Below, piece after piece: positions 32,794-42,322 of a DNA stretch of 64,000 nt. The stretch is from JACVRW01 sp963821275 (GTDB taxonomy: Bacteria > Actinomycetota > Thermoleophilia > Solirubrobacterales > Thermoleophilaceae), in NCBI GenBank assembly GCA_963821275.1, contig CAWGDF010000013.1, positions 1 to 64,000 on the forward strand. The letters are read 5' to 3'. The notes under the pieces are model-generated. The model ran no database searches, had not been told where the DNA came from, and saw nothing but the letters and a program-made list of their open reading frames with translations. A program made the position numbers and the translations under genes. How positions within the stretch are numbered: the stretch's first letter is position 1; each line of letters begins with the position of its first letter.

Positions 32794-34878
32794 GTGACCA
32801 CCGCCGCCCGAGAGACGTTCGAGACCGGGGCGTTTGATCGTCTGCGCACGCTCACGGGAGACCCTTCGGCGGAGTTTCGTCCCGATCAGCTCGAGGCGAT
32901 CCGCGACGTGGTCCTCGACCGCAGCCGCGTGCTCTGCGTGCAGCGGACCGGCTGGGGGAAGTCGGCGGTGTACTTTGTCGCGACGGCCCTCCTGCGTGAC
33001 GCGGGGGCGGGGCCCACGCTGATCGTCAGTCCCCTGCTCGCGTTGATGCGGAACCAGATCGTCGCGGCCGAGCGGCTCGGGCTGCGCGCCCACACGATCA
33101 ACAGCACCAACCGCGGCGAGTGGGATCGCGTCCGCGAGCTACTCGCCGACGGCACCGTCGACCTGCTCCTGATCAGCCCCGAGCGACTCAACAATCCGCG
33201 CTTCCGCGACGACATGCTGCCGCTCTTTGCGGCCTCGGTCGGGCTGCTGGTGATCGACGAGGCCCATTGCATCTCCGACTGGGGACACGACTTCCGTCCT
33301 GACTACCGCCGGGTCAAGGACATGCTCGACGCGCTCGCCCCGCAGGTAGCCGTGCTCGGCACGACCGCGACCGCGAACGACCGCGTGGTCGGCGACGTGC
33401 TCGAGCAACTGGCCGGTGCGAACAACGAGCCGCTGCGCTCCTACCGCGGCCCGCTCGCGCGCACTAGCCTGCGCCTCGAGACGCTCGACCTGCCGCGTCC
33501 CGCCGAGCGGCTCGCCTGGCTCGTCGAGCACCTTCCGCGGCTGCCGGGCTCGGGCATCGTCTACACGCTCACCAAACGCGATGCCGAGCAGGTCGCGGCC
33601 TTCCTGACCGCCAACGGGGTCCCTGCGCTCGCCTACAGCGGCGAGCAGGACACCGAGCAGCGGATCGCCACCGAGGAGCGCCTGCTCCGCAACGAGATCA
33701 AGGCCGTGGTCGCCACCAGTGCGCTCGGGATGGGCTACGACAAGGCGGACCTGACCTTCATCGTCCACTTCCAGGCGCCCGGATCGGTCGTCGCCTACTA
33801 CCAGCAGGTCGGCCGCGCCGGCCGCGGCGTCGACCACGCCGACGTGATCCTCCTGCGCGGCGGCGAGGACCGCAGGATCCAGGACTTCTTCATCGAGCAG
33901 GCGTTCCCAGCGCGCGAGCGCGTGCGCGCGGTGCGTGACGAGCTCGCGGCCTCGGGCGACGAGGGCCGCACGACGCGCGACCTGATGAGCGTCGTCAACA
34001 TCGGCATGGGCCGGATCGAGTCGATGCTGAAGATCCTCGACGTCGAGGGCGCGGTCACTCGCGCCGGCAACCGCTGGCACGCCGTGCCCGACAGCGACTG
34101 GAGCTACGACTCGACCCGCTACGAGCAGGTCACCGCCCTGCGCCGGGCCGAGCAGGAAGCGATGGCGGCCTACGGCGCCGACGGCCGCTGCCTCATGCGC
34201 GCCCTGCAGGAGGAGCTCGACGATCCCGATCCCCAGGACTGCGGCCGCTGCTCGGTCTGCACCGAGGCGCGCTTCGGCAACCCGCCCGACGCGAGCCTCG
34301 TCGAGGTCGCCCAGCGCCACTTACGCTCGCGTCCGCTCGAGCTCGAGGTGCGCAAGATGGCGCCGGACGCCGCGACCGGGGCGATGCGCAAGATTCCCGA
34401 GGACGCTCGCACCGAGCCCGGCTGGGCGCTCGCGCGCGTGGGTGACGGTGGCTGGTGGCCGGCGATCGAGCGTGGCCTGCGCGCCGGCCGCTTCGACGAC
34501 GAGATCGCCGTCGCGCTGGCCGACGTCCTGAGGGAGGCCGGGACGCGCGTCGCGTGGGTCACCACCGTCCCATCGGCTCGCCTCGGGGGCGTGGTCCCCG
34601 ATCTGGCCGAGCGCGTCGCCGCCGAGCTCGGCGTCGACTACCTCGGCCTTGTCGCCCGCAGCGTGGACCGTCCACCCCAGCGCGAGATGGCGAACGCCTT
34701 CCAGCAGGCGGCCAACGTGCGCGGCGCCTTCACTGTTACGGCCACACCGCCCGCCGGCGCGGGCGTCCTGCTCGACGACCGCCGCCTCTCCGGCTGGACG
34801 ATCGCGATGGTCGGTGGCCAGCTCCGCCGCGCCGGTGCCGAGGCAGTGGTGCCGCTCACCCTTGCGACGCTGATGTGA
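32794..34878 (+). CDS. recQ: RecQ-family DNA helicase with C-terminal phosphoribosyltransferase-like domain
   Basis: 694 residues. Superfamily 2 helicase core: FRPDQLEAIRD (motif 0), VQRTGWGKSAVYF (Walker A), VIDEAHCISDWGHDFRPDYR (DEAH and RecQ aromatic loop), TSALGMGYDKADL, YYQQVGRAGRG (arginine fingers). A RecQ zinc site follows with CLMRALQEELDD and CGRCSVC. The last 190 residues are a ComF-like phosphoribosyltransferase domain with the PRPP-type loop VLLDDRRLSGWTIAMVGGQL. It should unwind recombination and repair intermediates; the role of the extra domain is unknown. I chose the GTG at 32794, where homology begins, although the frame is open from 32407. Confidence 0.93.
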   Translation: MTTAARETFETGAFDRLRTLTGDPSAEFRPDQLEAIRDVVLDRSRVLCVQRTGWGKSAVYFVATALLRDAGAGPTLIVSPLLALMRNQIVAAERLGLRAHTINSTNRGEWDRVRELLADGTVDLLLISPERLNNPRFRDDMLPLFAASVGLLVIDEAHCISDWGHDFRPDYRRVKDMLDALAPQVAVLGTTATANDRVVGDVLEQLAGANNEPLRSYRGPLARTSLRLETLDLPRPAERLAWLVEHLPRLPGSGIVYTLTKRDAEQVAAFLTANGVPALAYSGEQDTEQRIATEERLLRNEIKAVVATSALGMGYDKADLTFIVHFQAPGSVVAYYQQVGRAGRGVDHADVILLRGGEDRRIQDFFIEQAFPARERVRAVRDELAASGDEGRTTRDLMSVVNIGMGRIESMLKILDVEGAVTRAGNRWHAVPDSDWSYDSTRYEQVTALRRAEQEAMAAYGADGRCLMRALQEELDDPDPQDCGRCSVCTEARFGNPPDASLVEVAQRHLRSRPLELEVRKMAPDAATGAMRKIPEDARTEPGWALARVGDGGWWPAIERGLRAGRFDDEIAVALADVLREAGTRVAWVTTVPSARLGGVVPDLAERVAAELGVDYLGLVARSVDRPPQREMANAFQQAANVRGAFTVTATPPAGAGVLLDDRRLSGWTIAMVGGQLRRAGAEAVVPLTLATLM

Positions 34879-34906
34879 CTCGGGCGCGGACGCCTATTGT
34901 CCCGGC

Positions 34907-35362
34907 ATGGCCTACACCACCGTCGAAGGGCGGCAGCAGCTACTCGGCGCCCTCGCGGAGGCGATCGATGAGATCGGACTCGCGCTCGCGTCACTGAGCG
35001 CGGCGTACGAGCGGCTCGACATTGCAACCGCGGACACGCTCGAAGAAGAGCTGTTCGGCCCGGCCCAGCGCGCGTACGGGCGCGCGAAGCGGACGCATGT
35101 GGAGTTCGCCGAGCGGCACGGGATGGCCGGGCGCGTCTTCGAGCCGCAGTCGGCCGGGGTTCCCTCGACAGGGTCAAGGGCTTCATCGACCATGCGGTTG
35201 CGGCGGTCCGCGCGGCCGGTGGCACCCTGGCGACACTGCAGGACTCGCCGATGCTGCTGGAGGTGGGCGACGTCTAGCTGCGGAAGGCCTCACGGAGGTG
35301 AGGGAGCTGATCGACGAGATCACCCCCCGAGCCCGCGAGCTGGTGCGTCGACTAGGGCGTTA
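34907..35362 (+). CDS. Small helical actinobacterial protein, two frameshifts
   Basis: The first 80 residues read cleanly (MAYTTVEGRQQLLGALAEAI, ATADTLEEELFGPAQRAYGR, HVEFAERHGMAGRVFEPQSA). The protein then continues in a second frame (RVKGFIDHAVAAVRAAGGTL, ATLQDSPMLLEVGDV) and in a third (AEGLTEVRELIDEITPRARE then LVRRLGR and stop at 35362). The pieces are collinear and form one helical protein of about 150 residues of unknown function, recalled as common in this lineage. Either two indels or early decay. It starts 28 bases after recQ, probably in the same transcript. Confidence 0.6.
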
Positions 35363-35373
35363 GGCCCGAGCCG

Positions 35374-35490
35374 CTCAGTTCGTGGTGTTGCGCTCTGACG
35401 TGATGCCCGTGCTGAGCGTGTCCGCCACGAACACGTCGTTGGCGCCGCCGAAGACGTTGCCGGTGATCTCCACCGTGTGGTCACGGCAAT
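35374..35490 (-). pseudogene. Possible C-terminal scrap of a beta-helix-like protein
   Basis: The minus strand reads HTVEITGNVFGGANDVFVAD then TLSTGITSERNTTN and stop. The pattern resembles the last turns of a repeat-containing secreted protein. Nothing recognisable lies upstream. Tentative. Confidence 0.25.
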
Positions 35491-35748
35491 GAGATTCTCA
35501 TTGAGCGCCCCCAACCGCCCACTTGTGTCAGCGGTCTATCCACCTCGAGGTCGCAGAGGGCGCCGCGGCGCTCAAGGGGCGAGACCACGAGGCTTCCGAT
35601 GAAGTGGCGGGTTCTTATCACGCCCCGGTCCTCATTCAGTCCTCAAACGTCCGGCAATCGGCGTGAAATCCCAGACACCCGGCGTGTCGTACGCCAGCGT
35701 GAAGCAACGCGTTTGCAGGCAGTTTGTGGCTGGACCCCTCCCCCACCT

Positions 35749-35795
35749 TCTGCTTGCCATGCAGAAGGTCGTGGGTTCGAATCCCATCAGCCGCT
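35749..35795 (+). pseudogene. tRNA-Gly(GCC) 3' half
   Basis: The anticodon arm TCTGC-TTGCCAT-GCAGA, AGGTC, T-arm GTGGG-TTCGAAT-CCCAT, acceptor half CAGCCGC and T73 are intact. A possible 5' mate GTGGCTG at 35726 leaves no room for a D-arm, so the gene is not whole. A terminator follows. Confidence 0.7.
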
Positions 35796-35801
35796 TCTCG
35801 A

Positions 35802-35827
35802 AAAGGCCTGCATTTGCAGGTCTTTTT
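35802..35827 (+). terminator. Terminator after the tRNA-Gly fragment
   Basis: The stem CCTGCA pairs with TGCAGG around TT and is followed by TCTTTTT. It is correctly placed for the tRNA. Confidence 0.75.
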
Positions 35828-36075
35828 CGTGCGCGGCTGGTGCGACAAGACGTCGACACCCCACGTCTTAGCGATTCCGCCGCCCGCGAACAGGACGATG
35901 AAGATCTCGCTGTCTCAGCCTGCGGCCGGCCGGACGGGGTGGACGGAGATGATCGCCTCGTCGCGACTTGATCGCTTGCAGACCCGGTGGGCGTCGCGAA
36001 CGCCTACACACGAATCGGCCACGCCGACGGCAAGACGGTCATCACAATGGGAACCCCCGAACCTGTGAGGTCGAG

Positions 36076-36951
36076 ATGACCCTTGGCGAAAACGCCGCCA
36101 ACAGCGCAGTCGGTGCACTCGAGTCGGTCGAAGCGGTCGACGCGGCCGCGCTCAAGCTTGCCGGGGCGGTGACCAATGCCATCCCCGTCGGTGCGCCGCG
36201 GGACGCGCTATCCGGCACGTGGCTCGGCCACGCGCTCCATCCGGCGCTGACGGATGTGGTCATCGGGTCGTTCCTCAGCGCGACGCTGCTCGACCTGCTC
36301 GGCGGCGACGACACCGGCCGCGCGAGCGAGCGCCTCATCGAGATCGGTCTCGTGACCTCCGCGCCGACGGTCGCCACCGGCCTGAGCGATTGGGCCTTGA
36401 CCGTCTACGGCGACCGCCGCGCCCGCCCGGTTGGGCTAGCGCACGCGAGCGCGAACCTGACCGCGTCCACGCTGTATGCGGCGTCCCTCGCCGCGCGGCG
36501 CCGGGGCGCCCCGGGCCGGGGCAAGCTGCTCGGCGTCGCGGGCGGCGCGGTGCTCTCAGTCGGTGCCTTCCTCGGCGGGCACCTCTCGTTCACGCGCGGA
36601 GTCGGTGTCAACGAGACGACGTTCGACGAGGGGCCCCGCGACTGGACGACGGTCGAGGCGGGCGAGCTCGAGGATGGCCAGCCGACCAGCGCGATGGCGG
36701 GCGACACGCCCGTTCTGGTGCTCAGGCACAACGGTCACCTGCATGCGCTGCACGATCGCTGCTCGCATCGCGGCTGCCTGCTCAGCAGCGGTGAGGTCGA
36801 GGGCGAGTCCATCACCTGCCCCTGCCACGGCTCGCGCTTCGACCTTCGCGACGGCTCGATCGAGCGCGGCCCGGCGACGGCGCCGCAACCCGTATTCGAG
36901 ACCCGCGACCGCGAGGGCGCGATCGAGGTGAGGCTACCCGCGCCCGCTTAA
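36076..36951 (+). CDS. DUF2231 membrane domain fused to a Rieske [2Fe-2S] domain
   Basis: 291 residues. The first 180 form a DUF2231-type membrane domain with about four helices, including LGHALHPALTDVVIGSFLSA and TLLDLLGG. The rest is a Rieske ferredoxin domain with both cluster motifs intact: CSHRGC and CPCHGSRFDL. This suggests a membrane-tethered electron carrier that could serve an oxygenase or quinol chain; the partner is not evident. The ATG at 36076 follows GAGGTCGAG; the frame upstream has no family similarity. Confidence 0.9.
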   Translation: MTLGENAANSAVGALESVEAVDAAALKLAGAVTNAIPVGAPRDALSGTWLGHALHPALTDVVIGSFLSATLLDLLGGDDTGRASERLIEIGLVTSAPTVATGLSDWALTVYGDRRARPVGLAHASANLTASTLYAASLAARRRGAPGRGKLLGVAGGAVLSVGAFLGGHLSFTRGVGVNETTFDEGPRDWTTVEAGELEDGQPTSAMAGDTPVLVLRHNGHLHALHDRCSHRGCLLSSGEVEGESITCPCHGSRFDLRDGSIERGPATAPQPVFETRDREGAIEVRLPAPA

Positions 36952-37132
36952 CTCGCTACCGCGTCGTCGCGGGGCCTTAGCGACTGAGGCCTGCGGCCGG
37001 CCAGGACACAGAACCGAATCGTCGCCAAGGCAATCGCCGGCTCGCGGGCCGGAGGAATGCCAAAACGATCGCCGGCACGCGCACCTCGGCCGCGCAGCCG
37101 AGGCCCTCGGCCTCGCCGCATAGGGTTGTGGC

Positions 37133-37360
37133 ATGGACGAACTTGTGGTCGTCAAAGTCGTTGGGACCGAGCCGGAAGCCGAACTGCTGTGCTCGCTGTT
37201 GCGGAGTGCGGGTATCGAATGCGCGGGCCGACAGACGAACCTGGGAGCGGGGGCGGCCGATGGCATGCCAGGCGGCCCCTATGAGCTCGTCGTCCTGCCG
37301 CAAGACCTGGACGATGCTCGCAACATCCTGCGGGAACGTAGCGACACGGGCGAGCAGTGA
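37133..37360 (+). CDS. DUF2007-type small protein
   Basis: 75 residues: ELVVVKVVGTEPEAELLCSL, LRSAGIECAGRQTNLGAGAA, YELVVLPQDLDDARNIL. This is the ACT-like DUF2007 fold, often called a putative signal-transducing protein, and the length is typical. No obvious ribosome binding site; it stands alone between the Rieske gene and the ferritin-like gene. Confidence 0.8.
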   Translation: MDELVVVKVVGTEPEAELLCSLLRSAGIECAGRQTNLGAGAADGMPGGPYELVVLPQDLDDARNILRERSDTGEQ

Positions 37361-37438
37361 GGCCATCCGCACTCCATGCTGCATCCGCCACCTCACACTT
37401 CAACCGAACGCGACTCCGGTGAGGCGCCTGCCTCCGTC

Positions 37439-39085
37439 TTATGCGGGTTTGCCGGCGTCGATCCACCGGCGGAAGACGGCGACGCGCTCCGCGGGCCATG
37501 CTCCGTCGCATGGCATCGTGCCGGCCTCGAGCCGGTCGAGGATGGCGTCGGCGTGGGTCGAGACGTCGTCGAGGGACCAGAGATCGAACGCGAAGCGCAT
37601 CGAATCGCGGTCGCGCTCGCGAAACAGTGGCTTGATGTGCTCCTCGAAGTGCAGCGGCTCGTCCGGCCCCGACAGCTGAGCTGAGTCGCTCGCGATTGTG
37701 GCTGCCCCACCGCCATCGGTCAAGAAGCGACTCGCCGCGCCCCAGTCGGCGAAGTGCCGAGCAAGCGAGTCCGCCACGGCCGTCAGCGCGCCCTCAACAG
37801 GTCCGAGCGCGCTCGCGACGTCCTCCGGCGAGCTCTTCATGACCGCAGCGCAGAAGGTCGAGGCATCACGCAGGCGCTCCTCGAGCAGGACCCAGGCGGA
37901 TTCCCGATGAGGCAGGAGGTCGTCGTCCTCGTAGAAGAGCTCGAAGCTCGGCCCCGCGTTGCGCCCCGGGTGCTCCGGTCCGACCGGCAGCGTCGTGATC
38001 AGCTCCCCGAGCGGCCTGAGCACGCCACCCATCAGGGTGACCGCCGCGTTCGCCAGCGTTCCTAGCTGCGCGTCCGTCTCCTCCGTGTGCGCGAAGTACC
38101 GCTCCAGGATCTGCAGGAGGATCTCGTAGCTGACGTTGAAGAGATCCGTGCACTGTGACGTCACGCGATCGCCGATGAGGGGGATCGAGGCGTCGCGCTC
38201 GCCACGACGCACGGCCGCGAACATCACGGGGCGGACCGGATCGGCCGCCGGATTCGCCGCGAGCATCCCGCGGTACTCCTCGAGGATCTGGACGAACTGG
38301 CCGAAGTGGGCCGCCTCCCAATGCCCGCGCGCCCCCTCGCCCTGCTCGAGGATCGTGTCGAGCGCTCGCTGGGCCGACGCGAGATCGGTCACGGCCACGA
38401 GCTCGGGCCAGTGGAAGTCGGTGCTCGTCGCCTGTGCGCGCGGCGGCCCGACGAACAGGTTGCGCTCGCCGAACTTGTCAGCGAGGTGCGCCAGACCGTG
38501 CTCGATCGAGCGATACAGGTGGCCGATTGTTGCGAAGTCCTGCAGCTGGGGCACGATGTCGCCTTCGGCCATCAGGGGCACCGCATCGTGCACGGGCGCG
38601 TCGATGCCCTTTGCGCCCTCGAGCGCCATGCCCTCCGGGCGCTCGAGGAACATGAAGTGCTGTAACGCCCGCTCGCCGAAGGGCACCAGTGTCAGGTTCA
38701 CACCGGCCGGATAGTGGTGCGCAGGTGCGGGCAGGTTCGGCCGGGTCAGATGAGGCGCCGCACCGATCGCGGAGAGCACGTTCTGCACGAGCGCGAGGTG
38801 CAGCATCTCCTCGGTGGCGACGTGGGCGACCGCGTGGCGCCAGCGGCTGACGGCTTCGAGTTCCTCCGACGTGAGCCCCTCGTCCGTGCTCTGCTTCAGC
38901 GAGAACGCCGCGAACAGGTACTGGCACATGATCCCGTGCTCGAGCTCGGCGGCCTGGCACAGCATGTAGATGAGCGCCTCGCGATGCTCGATGACGAACG
39001 GCGCCTCGGGCTCTGCCCGTCCGCCGCGCGTCGCCAACACCTCGGCGAGGCGACCCCGCCCGGCACTGCCGGTCGGATCAGTCAT
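37439..39085 (-). CDS. Ferritin-like protein of the VioB/iminophenyl-pyruvate dimer synthase superfamily
   Basis: 548 residues. N-terminal ferritin-like bundle with metal-ligand candidates in AAELEHGIMCQYLFAAFSLK (about 42-62) and HVATEEMLHLALVQNVL (about 90-107). A second helical region follows, and the C-terminus HFEEHIKPLFRERDRDSM to GTMPCDGAWPAERVAVFRRW, IDAGKPA resembles a small module often attached to oxidative enzymes. Enzymes of this superfamily couple indole-derived imines; nothing around it indicates a bisindole pathway, so only the fold is firmly supported. Confidence 0.8.
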   Translation of the reverse strand: MTDPTGSAGRGRLAEVLATRGGRAEPEAPFVIEHREALIYMLCQAAELEHGIMCQYLFAAFSLKQSTDEGLTSEELEAVSRWRHAVAHVATEEMLHLALVQNVLSAIGAAPHLTRPNLPAPAHHYPAGVNLTLVPFGERALQHFMFLERPEGMALEGAKGIDAPVHDAVPLMAEGDIVPQLQDFATIGHLYRSIEHGLAHLADKFGERNLFVGPPRAQATSTDFHWPELVAVTDLASAQRALDTILEQGEGARGHWEAAHFGQFVQILEEYRGMLAANPAADPVRPVMFAAVRRGERDASIPLIGDRVTSQCTDLFNVSYEILLQILERYFAHTEETDAQLGTLANAAVTLMGGVLRPLGELITTLPVGPEHPGRNAGPSFELFYEDDDLLPHRESAWVLLEERLRDASTFCAAVMKSSPEDVASALGPVEGALTAVADSLARHFADWGAASRFLTDGGGAATIASDSAQLSGPDEPLHFEEHIKPLFRERDRDSMRFAFDLWSLDDVSTHADAILDRLEAGTMPCDGAWPAERVAVFRRWIDAGKPA

Positions 39086-39162
39086 TTAGAGCGCCTTCCA
39101 CGTGCGCGTGTCGACAAGCCTACGTAGGAACGCTGATCGACGCCGGTGAGGGACTACCGCGT

Positions 39163-40045
39163 TCACGCGGAGCAGACGAATCGCTTCACGAAGTCGAGTG
39201 CCGTCTGTGCCACCTCGCGCCAGCCGCTGTCGATCGTGAGCGAGTGCCCGCGGTTCGGGATCCTGGTGATCTCGGTGACGGACTCGTTGTGCTTCTGGCG
39301 CTTGTAGGCGGCGTGGGCGATCGCCCACGGGACGGTGTGGTCCTTCTCGCCCTCGATGATCAGCAGCGGGCCACGGTCTGGATTCCTGGGATCGACCTTC
39401 GCCTCGGTGAAGGGGTTGAGGTTTGCGTTCGCCATCTGCGCCAGGGCCACCCCGGGCCCGGCGACGTGGTACGTGTCGTACAGCTGCCGCGCCTCCTCGT
39501 CGTCGAGCGCGTTGGCCCATCCGTACTTGAACTGGTCGAAGGTGAGGGTGATCGCGCGGCCTCGGTTGAGCGGATTCGCCAGCACCGGGCCGCTCGACCT
39601 TCAGTGTCGAGAGCGGCAGGGGCAGGACGCCTCGGAACGGCCCCGGGTCGATCGCCACCGAGGCGGCCGAGAGCCCCCGGTCGGCGATCATGTGGGTGAG
39701 CAGGCCGCCCGTCGAATGGCCCATCACGGCCGGCTTCTTGTCGAGCTGGTCGATCACCTTGGTGGTGTGGTCGGCAACCTGCTTCAGGGTCTTCTTCGCG
39801 AAGGCCTCGGGGTTGGCGCGGGCTTCCTCGACCGATTCCGGGTCGTCCGGCCAAGAGGGCGTTACACCCGCGTAGCCGTTCTCTTCGAACAGACCGACCC
39901 AGTTGTCCCAGCTGCTCGGCAGCAGCCAGAGCCCATGGATGAAGACGACCGGCGTCTTGCCGCTCGAGTTGGCTTGATCGATCTGGCGCTGCTCGCGCTC
40001 GGTGATCTCGGCTTCGGTAGGGACGATGTTCGGCGATGCGGACAT
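39163..40045 (-). CDS. Alpha/beta hydrolase, one frameshift
   Basis: About 293 residues in two frames. N-terminal part: VVFIHGLWLLPSSWDNWVGL, nucleophile GHSTGGLLTHM, ending VERP near 39595. It continues as VLANPLNRGRAITLTFDQFK with acid in IIEGEKDHTVPWAIAHAAYK and histidine in PNRGHSLTID. The frameshift lies in a run of C/G (CGGCCCGG), where loss of one G restores the frame, so an assembly indel is likely. Ribosome binding site AAAGGA is upstream. The enzyme is probably an esterase-type hydrolase of unknown substrate. Confidence 0.82.
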
Positions 40046-40407
40046 GAGTCGAATCCTTTCGTGGTGATAGCGGGCCTACCGGCCCGCTTGTTGGAGGATG
40101 CGGCGACGCCCATACTTCACCGCTCCACCACCTTCCTGGCGCGAGGTGGATGGTGTCATGCAGCGAGGCTCCCGCACGCGAGGCGCTCTCGCATCGGCCA
40201 GGACGCCAGCCTGACTGGCTAGTCGCTAGGCGCGCTTGGGTGGCTGGCCGGAACCGGCTGAGCTGGTTGCGCGGGTGATGTCGAGCGAACGCGCGTGGCA
40301 CGCTCTCGCCTTCCATTGGGTTGCGACACTCGCTCCTAATTGGCGGGGCTTCCGGAGTCGTCGGCCTGGAGCGCGGGATGCATCAGAAAGCCCTGGTCAC
40401 GTAGGCC
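40046..40407. other. Intergenic, nothing recognised
   Basis: Holds the promoter of the alpha/beta hydrolase. No gene or RNA is seen. Confidence 0.45.
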
Positions 40408-42322
40408 TTACGCCGCCGAAGGATCCGCTTTCTCCTTGAGACGCGCCCGCGTCCGGGCGGCTCTCACGGCCGCGCTGAGGGTGTCGACGTCATACGCCCC
40501 CTGGTGCCGTTGGCCATTGATGAAGAAGCTGGGCGTCCCGGCCACGCCGCTTGTGTCGGCGCTCGCCACGTCCTCGGCCACTCGCTCGGCGTGCTCGCGG
40601 CGGCGCAGTTCGTCCCAGAAGCGTTCGACGTCGAGGCCGAGCTCTTCCGCGTGGCGCTTCAGGTCGCGCGGCGTCAGGTCGTCCTGGGAGGCGAGCAGCT
40701 TGTCGTGCATCGGCCAGAAGGCCCCTTGGGCGCCCGCCGCCTCGGTGGCCTCGGCGGCCATCTGGGCGTTGAGATGGACGTCGCTGAGCGGTAGGTGGCG
40801 CCAGACGTAGCGCAGCTCGTCGCCGAACTCGTCGAGCAGCTCGCGAATCGCGATCTCTGCCTGCCGGCAGTAGGGGCACTCGTAGTCGCCGTACTCGACC
40901 AGGGTGACCGGGGCCGACTGGGGTCCGCGGATATGGTCGCGCTCGGGATCCACCTCGTCGGAGAGATCGAGCAGGTCGTCGTCGGTGCCGGCCAGCTGGC
41001 GCGCGCGTACCCCGGCTGGGGAGCCGGGCGATCACTCGGAACACGACCCAGCTCAGCAGAGACGCCAGGATCGCGGCGCCGAGCACGCCGAGTTTTGCCT
41101 CCTCGAGCTGTTGGCCCTCGAAGGCGATGCCCGCGATCAGGAGCGACACCGTGAAGGGGATTGCGGCGACGGTGCCGCCGCCGAGGATCACGGGCCAGCT
41201 CAGCGTGCGGTGCAGGCCGGTGACCCGTGTCGCGAGCCAGGTTGCGGCGACCACGCCGACCGGCTTTCCGATCACGTAGCCGAACAGGATCCCCAGGGTG
41301 ATGGGCGACGTGACGGCGTCGCCGAGTAGCTGCCCGTCCAGATGGATGCCGACGCTGGCGAGCGCGAACAGGGGCACGATCACGAAGCTCGTCCACGGGT
41401 GCAGGCGGTACTGGAGCCGTTCGTTGCCCGAGATCGCGGACGTCACGCCGAGCTGTGCGGACCGGGCGAGCTCGGGTGTGGGCTGCTCGCGAAAGGAGCG
41501 CGTCAGCTCCGTTACGCGCTCCAGGTCGGTACGCGCGGGCGGATACGCGCTCACGGCGAGCCCGACCGCCAACCCGGCGAGCAGCGGGTCGATGCCCGAC
41601 TCGTGGAGCGCCACCCAAACGCCCACCCCGAAGAGCACCGCGGCCGGCCCCCGCCAGGCAACCGGGGCGTAGCGCAGCGCCAGCAGCAGGCAGAAGAAGC
41701 CGGCCGCGACAACGAGGGCAAGGACGTCGACATGGTCCGTGTAGACCGTTGCGATCACGAGCAGCGCTACGAGGTCGTCGATCACCACCAGGGTCAGCAG
41801 ACGAACCCGCAGGCGCGTGGCACCCGGGGCCACCAGCGCGAGCACCCCTAAAGCGAACGCGGTGTCGGTCGACATGGCCGCGCCCCAACCATGCGCCCCG
41901 GCGCCGCCGCCGTTGAGTGCCAGGAAGACGAGCACCGGGACCGCCATGCCACCGGCGGCCGCCATCGCGGGAAGCGCGATGCGACGCCGCTCCCGCAGCG
42001 CTCCCATGTCGAACTCGCGCCTCGCCTCCAGCCCGACTACCAGGAAGAAGAACGTCATCAGGCCCTCGCTGACCCACTGCCGAAGGTCCATCGAGATGCC
42101 CTCGCTTCCAATGCGGATCGAGAACTCGGTGTTCCAGAAGGACTCGTAGGAGTCCGACCACGGCGAGTTGGCCCAGGCGAGCGCTGCGACCGCCGCGCCC
42201 AGCAGGACCAGCGCACTCGCGGACTCCGTGCTGAGGAAGTCGCGGACCGGCGCTGCGAGGTTCCGCGCCCATGCGGTGCGCTCCGTAAAGGGCCGTGTCA
42301 GGGCAGTGGATCTGGAAGCCAC
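40408..42322 (-). CDS. nhaA: Na+/H+ antiporter NhaA fused to a DsbA-like thioredoxin domain, one frameshift
   Basis: About 637 residues. The N-terminal 420 are NhaA with about 12 helices; the functional aspartates are in AAMSTDTAFALGVL and LVVIDDLVALLVIA, with GEGLMTFFF-type QWVSEGLMTFFFLVVGLEAR before them. After a linker RARQLAGTDDDLLDLSDE a DsbA-like domain follows: VTLVEYGDYECPYCRQAEIA (active site CPYC) and cis-Pro loop GVAGTPSFFINGQ. The two parts are in different frames, with the shift near 41020; bridging gives a known actinobacterial fusion architecture. It exchanges Na+ for H+; the role of the oxidoreductase is unknown. Confidence 0.88.

Noticed and set aside
35726..35795. A complete tRNA-Gly using GTGGCTG as 5' acceptor
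   Set aside because: Only 16 bases remain for the D-arm and they cannot pair; the gene is a 3' half.
35636..35859. Minus-strand peptides such as GFEPTTFCMASRR
   Set aside because: They are translations of the tRNA-Gly fragment and its flank, a familiar misannotation. The same holds for peptides at 9708-9985, 10067-10378 and 32457-32855.
35960..36075. Plus-strand RIGHADGKTVITM looking like the last motif of an integrase
   Set aside because: Only about ten residues fit, the catalytic Tyr and other motifs are absent, and the match is likely chance.
40490..40953. Independent DsbA gene separate from nhaA
   Set aside because: Its frame runs upstream into the antiporter linker without a start or ribosome binding site that would suit a separate gene; a fusion with an indel explains it better.
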